The translations under genes and the position numbers were made by a program. Positions 42,247 to 50,970 of a stretch of 64,000 nt of DNA are shown here, in pieces (positions within the stretch are counted from its first letter, which is position 1; every line of letters begins with the position of its first letter). The stretch is taken from assembly GCF_020873895.1 (NCBI RefSeq), contig NZ_JAHWGT010000019.1:62001-126000 (forward strand), given 5' to 3'. A model generated the notes under the pieces. That model saw only the letters and a program-made list of their open reading frames with translations. It searched no databases and was not told the DNA's origin. The DNA is from Streptomyces sp. DH12. Lineage in GTDB: Bacteria; Actinomycetota; Actinomycetes; Streptomycetales; Streptomycetaceae.

Positions 42247-43083
42247 TCACTCTCCGGTGTCGAGAAGCCTGTTGAGGTCGGCGTAGGGCACGGCGTCCGG
42301 CCCGAACGTGAAGGTGCCGCGGTCGCGGACCTCCTCGGCGGCGCGCACGAGGGCGCCGTACGCGGCGCGGGACATCGAGGAACCGACGCTGACGCGGCGC
42401 ACGCCCAGCTTGCCGAGGTCCGCCACGGACAGGCGCAGGGCGCCGCCCATGAGGACGTTGACCGGACGGCTCACCGACGCGCACACGGCACGCACGGCGT
42501 CCGCGTCGGGCAGCGCCGGCGCGTACAGGACGTCGGCGCCCGCCTCCTCGTACGCCTGGAGGCGGCGGATGGTGTCGGCCAGGTCGGGCCGGCCCTGGAA
42601 GAAGTTCTCGGCGCGTGCGGTCACGGTGAAGGGGAAGTCCAGTCCGCGGGCGGCGGCGACGGCGGCGGCGACCCGCTCGGCGGCCTCCGGCAGCGGGCGG
42701 ATGGGGTCGTCGGCCCGGCCCGTGTAGTCCTCGATCGAGCCGCCGACGAGGCCCGCCCGGGCGGCGAGCCGAATGGTTTCGGCCACCTCGTCGGGCGTGT
42801 CGCCGAAGCCGCTCTCCAGGTCGGCGGTGACCGGCAGGTGCGTGGCGTCAACGATCGCCGCCGCGTTGTCCAGGAGTTCCTCGCGGGTGACGCGGCCGTC
42901 CGGCCTGCCGAGGCTGTACGCGAGCCCGGCGCCGGTGGTGGCGAGCGCGGCGAAGCCGAGCCCCGTGAGCAGGCGGGCGGTGCCGCGGTCCCAGGGGTTG
43001 GCGACGACGAACGGCTCGTCGGCGGCGTGCAGGGCGCGGAAGTGCTCCGCCTTGCGGCGCTGGTCGGCGGTCGCGTGGGTCAT
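42247..43083 (-). CDS. PEP mutase/isocitrate lyase superfamily protein
   Basis: 278-aa TIM-barrel protein of the isocitrate lyase/PEP phosphonomutase superfamily. Features are VVANPWDRGTARLL near residue 26, the metal-binding TADLESGFGD near 90 and SIEDYTG near 115. The isocitrate lyase KKCGH motif is absent, so cleavage of isocitrate is unlikely; oxaloacetate hydrolase/decarboxylase-like or carboxy-C-P chemistry is possible. Many genomes carry stand-alone copies, so it may have been recruited or may be incidental. It lies 9 nt before the KAS III-like gene, with GAGGA upstream of ATG. Confidence 0.78.
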   Translation of the reverse strand: MTHATADQRRKAEHFRALHAADEPFVVANPWDRGTARLLTGLGFAALATTGAGLAYSLGRPDGRVTREELLDNAAAIVDATHLPVTADLESGFGDTPDEVAETIRLAARAGLVGGSIEDYTGRADDPIRPLPEAAERVAAAVAAARGLDFPFTVTARAENFFQGRPDLADTIRRLQAYEEAGADVLYAPALPDADAVRAVCASVSRPVNVLMGGALRLSVADLGKLGVRRVSVGSSMSRAAYGALVRAAEEVRDRGTFTFGPDAVPYADLNRLLDTGE

Positions 43084-43123
43084 GGTGGTGTCCTCGTGGT
43101 GGGTGACGGGTGGCCTGACCGGT

Positions 43124-43927
43124 TCAGATAAGTTCAACGTGGTCGGCCGTGTCGATGTCCACGCCGTCGTCACACGCCACACGGACGAGCGACCCGAGCA
43201 GTCCCGTCACGGCGCCCGGGTCGTCCTCGAAGTAGAAGTGGCCGCCGTCCACCCACCGACGTTCGGGCGTGTCCGCGCACTCGCGGGCCCAGGGCTCCAG
43301 GCTCGCGTCGGTCACGTGCGGGTCGTCGACGCCGTTGACGAGGGTGACCGGCACCGTCAGGGGGGCGTCCGCGCGGTACGCGTAGCGGGCCACCATGCGG
43401 AAGTCGGCGCGCAGGTGGGGCAGCAGCAGTTCGGCCAGGGCCTCGTCGGCGACGACCTCGGGGGGCAGCCCGCCGAAGAACCCGACGGCCTCGGTGAACT
43501 CCCTGCCTTCGAGGCGCGCGGTCTCGATCACGCGCCGGGTCGGCAGCAGCGCGGGCGCCGAGCAGCCGGAGGCGACCAGATGGCGCAGCCCCGGCGTCCC
43601 GCGCAGTCGGCGGGCGACCTCGAAGGCCACGACGGAGCCGAGGCTGTGCCCGAAGAGGAGGAAGGGCCCTTCGGCCCGGGCGATGGCTTCCGCGGCCCCG
43701 TCGGCGAGTGCGTCGACGGACGCGGCGGTCGGCTCGCGGAAGCGGTGCGCCCGGCCGGGAGGGCAGACGGCGACGATCCGGCCGGCGGCCCCGAGGGCCT
43801 GCTGCCAGCCGAGGAAGGAGCGGGGGTTCCCGCCGGCGTGCGGGAAGCAGTAGACCCGGACGGGGGGCTCGCCCGCGTGGGCGGCGGTGACGAACCAGGG
43901 GGAATCGGTCACGGGAGAACGCACCAC
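43124..43927 (-). CDS. Type II thioesterase
   Basis: Free alpha/beta-hydrolase thioesterase of the GrsT type, 267 aa, that removes mis-loaded acyl groups from carrier proteins and may release the product. The N-terminal YCFPHAGGNPRSF, nucleophile GHSLGS near residue 94 and C-terminal GGHFYF (catalytic His) are all present, with Asp in NGVDDPHV. Two GTG codons (43927, 43924) and a later one at 43912 compete as starts; AAGAAGG lies next to the first two. The NRPS lacks its own thioesterase, so this enzyme or the C45 protein may release the chain. Confidence 0.87.
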   Translation of the reverse strand: MVRSPVTDSPWFVTAAHAGEPPVRVYCFPHAGGNPRSFLGWQQALGAAGRIVAVCPPGRAHRFREPTAASVDALADGAAEAIARAEGPFLLFGHSLGSVVAFEVARRLRGTPGLRHLVASGCSAPALLPTRRVIETARLEGREFTEAVGFFGGLPPEVVADEALAELLLPHLRADFRMVARYAYRADAPLTVPVTLVNGVDDPHVTDASLEPWARECADTPERRWVDGGHFYFEDDPGAVTGLLGSLVRVACDDGVDIDTADHVELI

Positions 43928-43949
43928 CCTTCTTCGGTCCCGGTACGGG

Positions 43950-44165
43950 TCAGACGGCGACGGACGGCTTGGCCGCGTCCCAGCCGACGTCGGACAGGAC
44001 GGGCTTCCCGGTGGCGGAGGTGTCCACGCCGGTGCCGGTGCCGGTGCCGAGACCGAACGTCACGAGTCCGAATCCGACGGCAAGGGCGCCGACCGTCACG
44101 CGGAGGGGGAGGGAGGGGGCGAGCGACTGGGTGCCGGTGTGCGGAGCGGGGGTGTTCTTCTTCAT
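43950..44165 (-). CDS. Small single-helix membrane/secreted peptide, 71 aa
   Basis: Unrecognised small protein starting MKKNTPAPHTG with one hydrophobic segment (residues about 22-42) and a polar tail ending GWDAAKPSVAV. GAGGG precedes the ATG. It is first in the leftward block, 22 nt before the thioesterase, and divergent from the LuxR-type regulator. It could be a signal peptide-like or membrane accessory factor for the regulator; nothing in the sequence proves this. Confidence 0.65.
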   Translation of the reverse strand: MKKNTPAPHTGTQSLAPSLPLRVTVGALAVGFGLVTFGLGTGTGTGVDTSATGKPVLSDVGWDAAKPSVAV

Positions 44166-44434
44166 GGCCCTCGTGCCCTTCTGGGGGAGGAAAAACTGGT
44201 GAATGACGGGTGAATCCCCGGAGCTCGTCCGCCCGCTGTGCCGGGTCGCCGGATCGCGGGACTTCCGGAAGGCGGTCGGTCATGTGCATTCGCCGGAGAT
44301 CACCTGACGCATTCCAATCTTGCGCACCTGGCTCAGGGGACAAAGATCTACAGTGGCTCGGGTTTGCGCAGTGCGGCAAGTCACGGGGTCTTTATCGCGT
44401 CAAAGTGGACATACCTGCCGAGTGGGGAATAGGG
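44166..44434. promoter_or_regulatory. Divergent promoter region between the cluster and its LuxR regulator
   Basis: A 269-bp intergenic stretch noticeably poorer in GC than its surroundings, between the divergent small-peptide and regulator genes. It includes a TACAGT -10-like hexamer (44349-44354, rightward) and several short AT patches. I could not identify a convincing -35 or operator. Confidence 0.45.
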
Positions 44435-45271
44435 ATGAATGGTGCACGGGATGTCAATTGGGACGAACGAGATGTGGAACCTTCAACCGCGACCACGCGC
44501 CCCGCGCAGTTCCTCCGGTGCATGGCCGAGCACCTGGACGAGTTGGCCCGGCTGGCCGAGGACCACGCCGCACGGGCCGGCGGCCCCGTAGGAGAGGCGC
44601 CTTCCGGCCGCTCGGGGATCCGCTACGTCCACGGTCTGGAGGCGATAGGCGAGGCCATCGACGAGATGCTCGGCGGAGCCAGGCGGGAGATCCTCACCGC
44701 GCAGCCCGACGGCCCGCGCCCCGGCGCCGTACTGGAGGACGCGCTGGAATCCGTGCGCCGCCTCATCGCCGGGGACGTCGCGATGCGCACGCTCTACCAG
44801 CACACGGCGCGGTTCGACGAGGCGACCAAAAGCTATGTGCGCGCCGTCGCGGAATACGGCGTGAAAGTGCGCACCCTGGAGGAATTCTTCGACCGGCTCA
44901 TCATCATTGACGCGTCGGTGGCCTTCATATCCGCCAACGACGACCGCACGACGGCCGTCGCGATAACCGAACCGGCCGTTGTCCGGTTTTTGATGGGCAG
45001 TTTCGAGCGGGCCTGGGACCGCGCGAGCCCCTTCCCCTTCGACCCCGTCCACGCGGCCAAGGCGGCCGACGAGGTCATGCCCGCCATACGGGAGTCGATC
45101 AGCCGACTGCTCGTCGAGGGGTACTCCGACAAGCGGATCGCCCGCCGCATCGGCATCAGCGAGCGGTCGCTGCAGGCCCATATCGCCGCCATGAAGCAGG
45201 AGCTGGGGGCGCACAACCGCCTCCAGCTCGGCTACCTGCTCGGGCGCAACGAGACCACGTACATCGTCTGA
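44435..45271 (+). CDS. LuxR-type transcriptional regulator with TrmB/PLD-like sensor domain
   Basis: 278-aa DNA-binding protein. The C-terminal HTH (residues about 215-265; GYSDKRIARRIGISERSLQAHIAAM) is LuxR/FixJ-like. The N-terminal 190 residues resemble the PLD-like effector domain of TrmB regulators (RREILTAQPDG, TLYQHTARFDEATKSYV, RLIIIDASVAFIS). It is divergent from the cluster across an AT-richer 269-bp region and is the likely pathway-specific activator. ATG 44435 is chosen because upstream in-frame codons run through the promoter region and AGGG precedes it. A TACAGT -10-like hexamer lies at 44349-44354. Confidence 0.82.
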   Translation: MNGARDVNWDERDVEPSTATTRPAQFLRCMAEHLDELARLAEDHAARAGGPVGEAPSGRSGIRYVHGLEAIGEAIDEMLGGARREILTAQPDGPRPGAVLEDALESVRRLIAGDVAMRTLYQHTARFDEATKSYVRAVAEYGVKVRTLEEFFDRLIIIDASVAFISANDDRTTAVAITEPAVVRFLMGSFERAWDRASPFPFDPVHAAKAADEVMPAIRESISRLLVEGYSDKRIARRIGISERSLQAHIAAMKQELGAHNRLQLGYLLGRNETTYIV

Positions 45272-45301
45272 GCGCACCGCTGTTCCCCGGCCCGCGGGGC
45301 C

Positions 45302-45331
45302 GCCGGCCGCCCGGGGGCGGGCGGCCGGCGA
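45302..45331. terminator. Bidirectional terminator hairpin
   Basis: Perfect 12-bp stem CGCCGGCCGCCC (45302-45313) with GGGCGGCCGGCG (45320-45331) and a 6-nt loop, between the convergent LuxR-type gene and the DMT transporter gene. Confidence 0.75.
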
Positions 45332-45342
45332 CCCGGCGGGCG

Positions 45343-46278
45343 TCAGGCGGTCTGCCGGCCCGGTTCCGGCGCCTCCCGCGCCGCCGGCTTCCGCCGCCCC
45401 GGCAGCCGGGAGACGGCGACGCCCACCAGGCAGACGACACCGCCGAGCAGCGTCATCCAGCCGGGGACCTCCGACAGCCAGAGCCAGGAGATCAGCACCA
45501 CCACGGCCGGCACCGCGTACGTCGTCGCGCCCAGCTTCCCCGCGCTCGTCCGGGCCAGCGCGTACGCCCACGTGCTGAACGCCAGGGCCGTCGGGAACAG
45601 GCCCAGGTAGACCAGGTTGAGCGTCGCCGACCACGGGGCCTCGGCCAGGTCGTCCAGCATCAGGCCGGCGAACGGCAGACACGCGAGCGTGCCCGCGAAG
45701 CAGCCGAACGTCGTCACCTGCATCGGGCTGGCGTACCGCAGCGCGGGCTTCTGCGCCACGACCCCGCCCGCGTAGGTGACCGCCGCGAGCAGGCACAGCA
45801 GGACGCCCGTCACCGACGACGACCCGTGGCCCGACATGGACCAGCCCACCACGACGGCGCCCAGGAACGACACGGCCATGCCCGCCAGGAGCATCGGGGG
45901 GAAGCCCTCCTTCAGCAGCCACCCGCCGAGCAGGGCGATGACGATGGGGCCGATGTTGACGACCATCGCGGCCGTCCCCGCGTCCACCAGCTCCTCGCCC
46001 CAGTTCAGGGCGACCATGTAGACGCCGAACCACAGCACGCCGGAGGCGAGGATGCCGGGCCAGGCCCTGCGGTCCGGCAGCGTGCCCCCTCTGAGGACGA
46101 AGAGGAGCCCGAGGACGATCGAAGCGGTCAGCAGCCGCCCCAACGCCAGCGCTCCGGGATGGAAGTGCGGCGCCGACGCGCGGATGGAGACGAACGCCGA
46201 CGCCCACAGCACCACGGTCACGGAGGCTGCCAACAGGGCACGACGATCGGTTGGGGAACCGCCGTTCGTATGATCCAT
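45343..46278 (-). CDS. EamA/DMT-family transporter
   Basis: 311-aa inner-membrane protein with about ten transmembrane helices in two EamA repeats (first starting LLAASVTVVLWASAF, second near residue 155 VTGVLLCLLAAVTYAGG). DMT-superfamily members export metabolites such as amino acids and drugs. It lies at the right edge of the cluster and could export the hydrazine product; equally it may be an unrelated housekeeping permease. It is convergent with the regulator across a strong terminator. Confidence 0.83.
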   Translation of the reverse strand: MDHTNGGSPTDRRALLAASVTVVLWASAFVSIRASAPHFHPGALALGRLLTASIVLGLLFVLRGGTLPDRRAWPGILASGVLWFGVYMVALNWGEELVDAGTAAMVVNIGPIVIALLGGWLLKEGFPPMLLAGMAVSFLGAVVVGWSMSGHGSSSVTGVLLCLLAAVTYAGGVVAQKPALRYASPMQVTTFGCFAGTLACLPFAGLMLDDLAEAPWSATLNLVYLGLFPTALAFSTWAYALARTSAGKLGATTYAVPAVVVLISWLWLSEVPGWMTLLGGVVCLVGVAVSRLPGRRKPAAREAPEPGRQTA

Positions 46279-46377
46279 GCCCGCATGGTAGCGAGCGGTC
46301 GTGTCCGTGATATGACCATCGCACCGGCGTGATCGGCTTCGAGTCGGCCCGTGGCGCGAACTCGTCCCCCGCGCCTC

Positions 46378-47442
46378 TCACGCCGAGCGGTGCAGGTCCT
46401 CCACCCGTACCGGCTCGGCGAACGGCAGGCCGTGCCCGTACCGCTCCAGCTCGTCCAGTGCCGCGTGCGCCAGACGGCCCAGCTCGTTGCCGAGGGCGCC
46501 CGCGACGTGCGGGGTGAGCAGCACGTTCGGGAGGTCGTACAGCGGGGAGCCGGTCGGCAGCACCTCCGGCTCCGTCACGTCGAGCACGGCGCGCAGCCGC
46601 CCCGACACCAGCTCCGCCGTCAGGGCGGCCGTGTCGACCAGGGAGCCCCGCGCGGTGTTCACGAGCGTCGCCCCGTCCCGCAGCAGCGCCAGCCTGTCCT
46701 GATCGAACAGGTGCCGCGTCTCGGGCAGTTCCGGCGCGTGCAGCGTCACCACGTCGCTGGAGCGCGCCAGCGTGTCGAGGGGCACGGGCCGCGCCCCGAG
46801 CCGGGCGGCCTCCACGGCCGGCACGTACGGGTCGTGCAGGAGCAGCTCCAGGTCGTACGGGCGCAGCAGCTCGATCACCCGCCGCCCGATCCGGGACGCC
46901 CCGACGACCCCGACCGTCCGCCGGTGGTTGCCCGCCCCGGCGAGCAGGGCGAGCGGGTCGACCGCGCCGCGCCGCTCCCGGTAGGCGCGCCGGGCCTCCA
47001 GCACCCGCTTGCCGGCGAAGAGGATCGAGGCGACGGTGTACTCGGCGACGGACCGCGCGTTGGCCGCGGCCGCCGAGGCCACCACCAGGCCCCGCTCCCA
47101 GCACGCGTCGGTGACGTGGTGCTTCACCGAGCCCGCCGCGTGCACGACCGCGCGCAGCCGCGGCATCCGCTCCAGCGCCGCCGCGGTCACCGGCGGGCAG
47201 CCCCAGCCGGTCAGCAGCGCCTCGGCCCGCTCCAGCGCCTCAGCGTGCGCCGGGTCGGCGAAGTCCCGGACGACGAGCGCCGGATCGGTGTCGGCGACGG
47301 CGGCCAGCCGCTCCAGCGCGGCGGCGTCGAACAGGGCGTTCCGCACCGGCGGGTCCATGGCCAGCACGGTTCTGGGCCGCCGGCCGGGGGAGGGACCGGT
47401 CGGCGGCCCGGTCGTCGGTGCGGTGGGAGGGATCGTCGGCAT
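46378..47442 (-). CDS. D-isomer-specific 2-hydroxyacid dehydrogenase
   Basis: NAD(P)-dependent dehydrogenase, 354 aa. The Rossmann motif is VGVVGASRIGRRVIELL near residue 175. The catalytic residues are Arg in VNTARGSLVD, Glu in DVTEPE and His in LLTPHVAG, the standard triad order of the family. A Pro/Thr-rich N-terminus of about 25 residues precedes the fold. AGGAGC precedes ATG 47442. Substrate unknown; not clearly part of the cluster. Confidence 0.86.
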   Translation of the reverse strand: MPTIPPTAPTTGPPTGPSPGRRPRTVLAMDPPVRNALFDAAALERLAAVADTDPALVVRDFADPAHAEALERAEALLTGWGCPPVTAAALERMPRLRAVVHAAGSVKHHVTDACWERGLVVASAAAANARSVAEYTVASILFAGKRVLEARRAYRERRGAVDPLALLAGAGNHRRTVGVVGASRIGRRVIELLRPYDLELLLHDPYVPAVEAARLGARPVPLDTLARSSDVVTLHAPELPETRHLFDQDRLALLRDGATLVNTARGSLVDTAALTAELVSGRLRAVLDVTEPEVLPTGSPLYDLPNVLLTPHVAGALGNELGRLAHAALDELERYGHGLPFAEPVRVEDLHRSA

Positions 47443-47576
47443 GGGCTGCTCCTGTACGAAGCCCCGGCGAGGCACGGGCGGCGGGGCGGCGCCCCTTTCC
47501 GGGACCGTAACCGTCCGCGGGCCCGGCACGGAATGACACACCGTCCGGTGCCGGTGCGCGGGGCGGTGCCGGTGTC

Positions 47577-47603
47577 GGGCCCGGTGCCGGTGGTGCCGGG
47601 CCC
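47577..47603 (-). terminator. Hairpin after the beta-galactosidase gene
   Basis: GGGCCCGG (47577-47584) pairs perfectly with CCGGGCCC (47596-47603) around an 11-nt loop, 26 nt after the GH35 stop, in a tract with repeated GGTGCCGGTG units. Confidence 0.5.
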
Positions 47604-47629
47604 GGGGCGGCGCCGCCGGGAGCGGGGGG

Positions 47630-49414
47630 TCACGGCCGGGGCGGATCCGGGGCGCGGCGGACCTCGACCGCCGGGTCGACCGCCCCGTCCAGCTCCAGCA
47701 CGGCGATCTCGTTGCGCCCGGCCCGCAGCAGCGGCCACGGCAGGTACAGCGTCCGCTGGGGCCCCCGCTCCGGCCAGTACCGCCCCAGGCAGAAGCCGTT
47801 CACCCACACGTACCCCTTGCGCAGCCCCGGCAGGCCCAGATGGGCGTCGGCCGGTTCGGCGACCTCCAGGGACCCGCGCAGGAAGACCGGCCCCGCCGCC
47901 CCCGCCCCGGCCGTGCGCGCCCCCCACGGGACCCGCTCCGGCGTGCCGTGGCCCAGCTCCACCGCCCGCGCCGTCCAGCCGTGCAGCAGCTGCCGGCCGT
48001 GCAGGACGCGGCGGACGCCCTTGCGGTCGCCCAGCCCCACGCCGTAGTTGACCCGGCCCATCGACTCCACCAGCAGCGCCAGGCGCGCCCCGCCCGCGGG
48101 CACGGCGGGAACGTCGAGCGACTCGCCCGCGTCCCGTTCCAGCACTCCGGCGGGCCGTCCGTCGACGAGGACGTGCGCCCGGTCCGCGAGCCCCCGCACC
48201 GACAGCGGACACGGGCCGCGGGGGCCCGGGACGCGGCTCTCGTACAGCACCAGCCCGTGCGCGAGGCCCAGTTCCTCGAAGGAGGGCGGCTCGGGGGCCG
48301 TCACCGGCGGGGTCGCCACCGCGTCCAGCACGTCGAGCAGCGCCACGGCCCCCGTCAGCGCCACCCGCGACGGCGGCAGCAGCGGGGCGGGCGGCTCCGG
48401 CTCGGGCGGGGGGCCGTCCGCGTGGGCGGCCAGCACCTCGCGGAAGGCGTGGAACTTCGCCGTCACCGCGCCCCGTTCGTCGACGGGCGCGTCGTAGTCG
48501 TAGGAGGTGACGGTGGGTCGGTAGCCGGCGCCCGTCGCCGGGTCGGCGGTGTTGGCCCCCGCCCAGGTGGAGAAGTTCGTCCCGCCGTGCGCCATGTAGA
48601 GGTTGACGGAGGCGCCCGTCTCCAGGACCGCGGCCAGCTCCGCGGCCGCGTCGGCGGCGTCCCGCGCCACGTGCTCCTCGCCCCAGTGGTCGAACCACCC
48701 GCACCAGAACTCCATGCAGAACGGCGGGTCGTGCGGTCGCAGCCGCCGCAGCGCGGCGAACGCCTCACGCGGCCGGCTGCCGAAGTTCACCGTGGCCGGC
48801 GTGCCGGGGAGGGTGCCGCCGGTCAGGAGGACGTCGTCGGGCCCGTCGGAGGTGAACAGAGGCACGTCGACGCCGCGCGCCCGCAGGCCCGCCGCGAGGT
48901 GCTCCAGGTAGCCGGTGTCGGAGCCGTAGGACCCGTACTCGTTCTCCACCTGCATCATCAGCACGTGCCCGCCGCGCGTCACCTGGTGCGGCGCGAGGAC
49001 CGGGACCAGCCGGTCGTACCAGCGGTCCACGTGCGCCAGATAGGCCGGGTCCCGGCAGCGCAGCGCCCGCACCTCGCGGTCGGCCGCCAGCCACCAGGGC
49101 AGTCCGCCGTTGTCCCACTCGGCGCAGACGTACGGCGACGGGCGCACGATCGCGTACATCCCCTCCTCGCGCACCGCCCGCAGGAAGCCGTCCAGGTCGG
49201 CCGGTCCGCCGAAGTCGTACTCCCCGGGGCGCGGCTCGTGCAGGTTCCACGGGACGTAGGTCTCCACGGTGCCGAGGCCCATGGCGCGCAGCGCCCGCAG
49301 CCGCTGCGGCCACTGGGGCGGCAGGACGCGGAAGTAGTGCAGGGCGCCGGAGAGCACGCGGAAGGGGCGGCCGTCGAGGAGGAACCCCCCGGGGGTCACG
49401 GCGAACGGCGGCAC
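47630..49414 (-). CDS. GH35 beta-galactosidase
   Basis: Glycoside hydrolase family 35 enzyme, about 594 aa, releasing terminal beta-galactose. The TIM barrel occupies about residues 10-320 with the acid/base Glu in QVENEYGSYG and the nucleophile Glu in FCMEFWCGWFDHWG. LPWWL and VNLYMAHGGTNF are also family hallmarks. The C-terminal jelly-roll domains include KGYVWVNGFCLGRYW. There is no signal peptide, suggesting a cytoplasmic enzyme. GTG 49414 is chosen because GGAGG sits exactly five bases upstream; a GTG at 49450 would add 12 Pro-rich residues. Confidence 0.9.
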   Translation of the reverse strand: MPPFAVTPGGFLLDGRPFRVLSGALHYFRVLPPQWPQRLRALRAMGLGTVETYVPWNLHEPRPGEYDFGGPADLDGFLRAVREEGMYAIVRPSPYVCAEWDNGGLPWWLAADREVRALRCRDPAYLAHVDRWYDRLVPVLAPHQVTRGGHVLMMQVENEYGSYGSDTGYLEHLAAGLRARGVDVPLFTSDGPDDVLLTGGTLPGTPATVNFGSRPREAFAALRRLRPHDPPFCMEFWCGWFDHWGEEHVARDAADAAAELAAVLETGASVNLYMAHGGTNFSTWAGANTADPATGAGYRPTVTSYDYDAPVDERGAVTAKFHAFREVLAAHADGPPPEPEPPAPLLPPSRVALTGAVALLDVLDAVATPPVTAPEPPSFEELGLAHGLVLYESRVPGPRGPCPLSVRGLADRAHVLVDGRPAGVLERDAGESLDVPAVPAGGARLALLVESMGRVNYGVGLGDRKGVRRVLHGRQLLHGWTARAVELGHGTPERVPWGARTAGAGAAGPVFLRGSLEVAEPADAHLGLPGLRKGYVWVNGFCLGRYWPERGPQRTLYLPWPLLRAGRNEIAVLELDGAVDPAVEVRRAPDPPRP

Positions 49415-49861
49415 GGGCACCTCCGGCGGGACGCGGGCGCCGGGCGGCACCCCGACGGGCGGCCCCGTCGGGCGGCAGCCTAACCAGCGCCCGGCCGGCC
49501 CGGGACGCGTACCGCCCGACCGGCTCCCCGCCGCGGGGCCCGGTGGCCGGTTCCCACCCCCGCGAGGACCCGGCGGCGGCCGGCCGGCGCCCCGTATCCG
49601 GCCTCGCCGCTTCGGGTGTAACCGCTGGTGGGACGCCCGGTGGACGGGTCTTCACCAGGGCGTGCGAAGAGGTTCGCGCGGGGTTCTGTTCCCGGCGGGG
49701 CGGTGGCTGCATACTGTTCCTCCTCGCCCCCGGTGCCGCACCGGTCCGTCCGCCGCGCGCACCCCGTGACGCGGAAGGCACCGACCCGGCGAGCCTCCCC
49801 TCCCTCGCGCGCCGCCCTGCCGGCGCGGGAGGCCCCCTGCTCGTGGAAGACCCGAGGTTCC
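49415..49861. other. Gene-free divergent region between GH35 and GNAT genes
   Basis: A 447-bp stretch with no coding frame that I can support. It includes a rightward TACTGT -10-like hexamer at 49712-49717, with no clear -35, and a short GCGAA/TTCGC inverted repeat near 49664. It probably holds the two divergent promoters. Confidence 0.5.
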
Positions 49862-50587
49862 GTGCCAGTACCTGTTGTCCTCGCCGGGCGCACCGTGCGC
49901 CTGGAGCCGCTGGCCGCGCGCCACGCGGAGGGCCTCGCCCGGGCCGGCGCGCAGGACCGCGCCGCGTACGCCTACACCCCCGTGCCCGACGGTCCGGAGG
50001 CGGCACACGACTACGTCGCCCGCGCGCTGCGCGACCAGGCGGCGGGCCGCTCGCTGCCGTTCGCTCTGGTCGGCGCCGCCGACGGCCGGGTGATCGGCGC
50101 CACCCGGTTCGCGGAGCTGGACTACTGGGCGGGGCCCCTGGTGTGGCCCCCGACCACCGGCGTCCCCCGCGGCGACCCGCTCACCGCCGTGCCCGACGCG
50201 GCGGAGATCGGCAACACCTGGTTCGCCGCGGAGGCCCGCGGCACCGGTGCCAACACGGAGGCCAAGCTGCTCATGCTCGCCCACGCCTTCGACACCTGGG
50301 GCGTGCGCCGCGTCTCGCTCCGCGCCGACGCGCGCAACTCGCGCTCGCGCGCCGCGATCGAACGGCTCGGCGTCACCTGCGAAGGGGTCCGCCGGGCCCA
50401 CTCGCGGGGGCTGGACGGCGTCGTCCGCGACACCGCCTTCTACTCGGTCCTGGCCGAGGAGTGGCCCGCCGTCCGCTCCGTCATCGAGCTGCGTCTCTCC
50501 GCCACCGGCACGCCCGCGCGGATTCCCCCGCCGCACCCGGGCCACCGGCACCACGAGGACGCCGGCGGTCGGCTCCTCCTCACCTGA
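49862..50587 (+). CDS. GNAT N-acetyltransferase (RimJ-like)
   Basis: 241-aa acetyltransferase of the RimJ/RimL subfamily. The start VLAGRTVRLEPLAARHAEGL is typical, followed by EIGNTWFAAEARGTGANTEAK (acetyl-CoA loop) and RADARNSRSRAAIERLG. GTG 49862 has GAGG five bases upstream. The C-terminal 30 residues are Pro/His-rich and lie outside the fold. Substrate unknown. Confidence 0.82.
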   Translation: MPVPVVLAGRTVRLEPLAARHAEGLARAGAQDRAAYAYTPVPDGPEAAHDYVARALRDQAAGRSLPFALVGAADGRVIGATRFAELDYWAGPLVWPPTTGVPRGDPLTAVPDAAEIGNTWFAAEARGTGANTEAKLLMLAHAFDTWGVRRVSLRADARNSRSRAAIERLGVTCEGVRRAHSRGLDGVVRDTAFYSVLAEEWPAVRSVIELRLSATGTPARIPPPHPGHRHHEDAGGRLLLT

Positions 50588-50662
50588 CGCACACGACCCA
50601 CGCGTGTGGGCGGGGGAAGCCCGGGTAAGCGGACGCCCTGACCGTAGGAAAGGAGCCGAGTC

Positions 50663-50908
50663 GTGCTGATGGCCCACCCCGCCGTGCTGACGAAGCTGAT
50701 AGAGGAGTACGAGGCGCTCAGCAAGCTGGACGCCGGCAACGGCACACCGGCCGTCCGCCAGCGGCTGGCGGACGTCGCGTACACGCTGTGCGTCTCCACC
50801 GGGACGCACGACGTCGACGCGGCCCTCGTCGCCGCCCGGCACCAGCTCCCCGGCGCCCGGCCCGAGGACGACTCCGTGCTCACGGACGACTCCCTGCTCA
50901 CGGCCTGA
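50663..50908 (+). CDS. DUF5133-type small protein
   Basis: 81-aa protein resembling the Streptomyces DUF5133 family (MLMAHPAVLTKLIEEYEAL start, then ADVAYTLCVSTGT). Its function is unknown. A near-ideal AAAGGAG precedes the GTG start by about seven bases. A short repeat, SVLTDDSLLT, closes the protein. Members often sit near ANTAR or stress signalling genes; here a signalling phosphatase converges on it. Confidence 0.75.
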   Translation: MLMAHPAVLTKLIEEYEALSKLDAGNGTPAVRQRLADVAYTLCVSTGTHDVDAALVAARHQLPGARPEDDSVLTDDSLLTA

Positions 50909-50915
50909 CGCGCGG

Positions 50916-50940
50916 CCGGCCGGTCGGCCCGCCCGGCCGG
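50916..50940. terminator. Bidirectional terminator hairpin
   Basis: Two CCGGCCGG copies (50916-50923, 50933-50940), each self-complementary to the other, with a 9-nt loop between the convergent DUF5133 and phosphatase genes. Confidence 0.5.
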
Positions 50941-50970
50941 ACCTGGGCGAGCCGCAGGGGGCCCGCGAGG

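Larger units (their letters stand above)
21219..44165 (-). other. Hydrazine/thiazoline biosynthetic gene cluster (leftward gene block)
   Basis: Eighteen leftward genes with gaps mostly under 90 nt and many stop-start overlaps; the only larger gap is 261 nt at 33537-33797. Order of transcription: small membrane peptide, thioesterase, PEP-mutase-family protein, KAS III-like, diiron HDO-like, acyl-CoA dehydrogenase, P450, two saccharopine-dehydrogenase-like proteins, then lysine N-hydroxylase, FAD oxidase, cupin-MetRS-carrier, Cy-A-PCP NRPS, AMP ligase, carrier protein, GNAT, C45 acyltransferase and PPTase. A divergent LuxR-type regulator and a DMT transporter flank the right end. The hydrazine-forming trio defines the chemistry; the product is unknown. 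Confidence 0.8.

Noticed and set aside
44320-44354. Complete promoter TTGCGC...TACAGT for the LuxR-type gene
   Set aside because: The spacing is 23 bp, too long for a normal -35/-10 pair; only the -10-like hexamer is kept as weak evidence.
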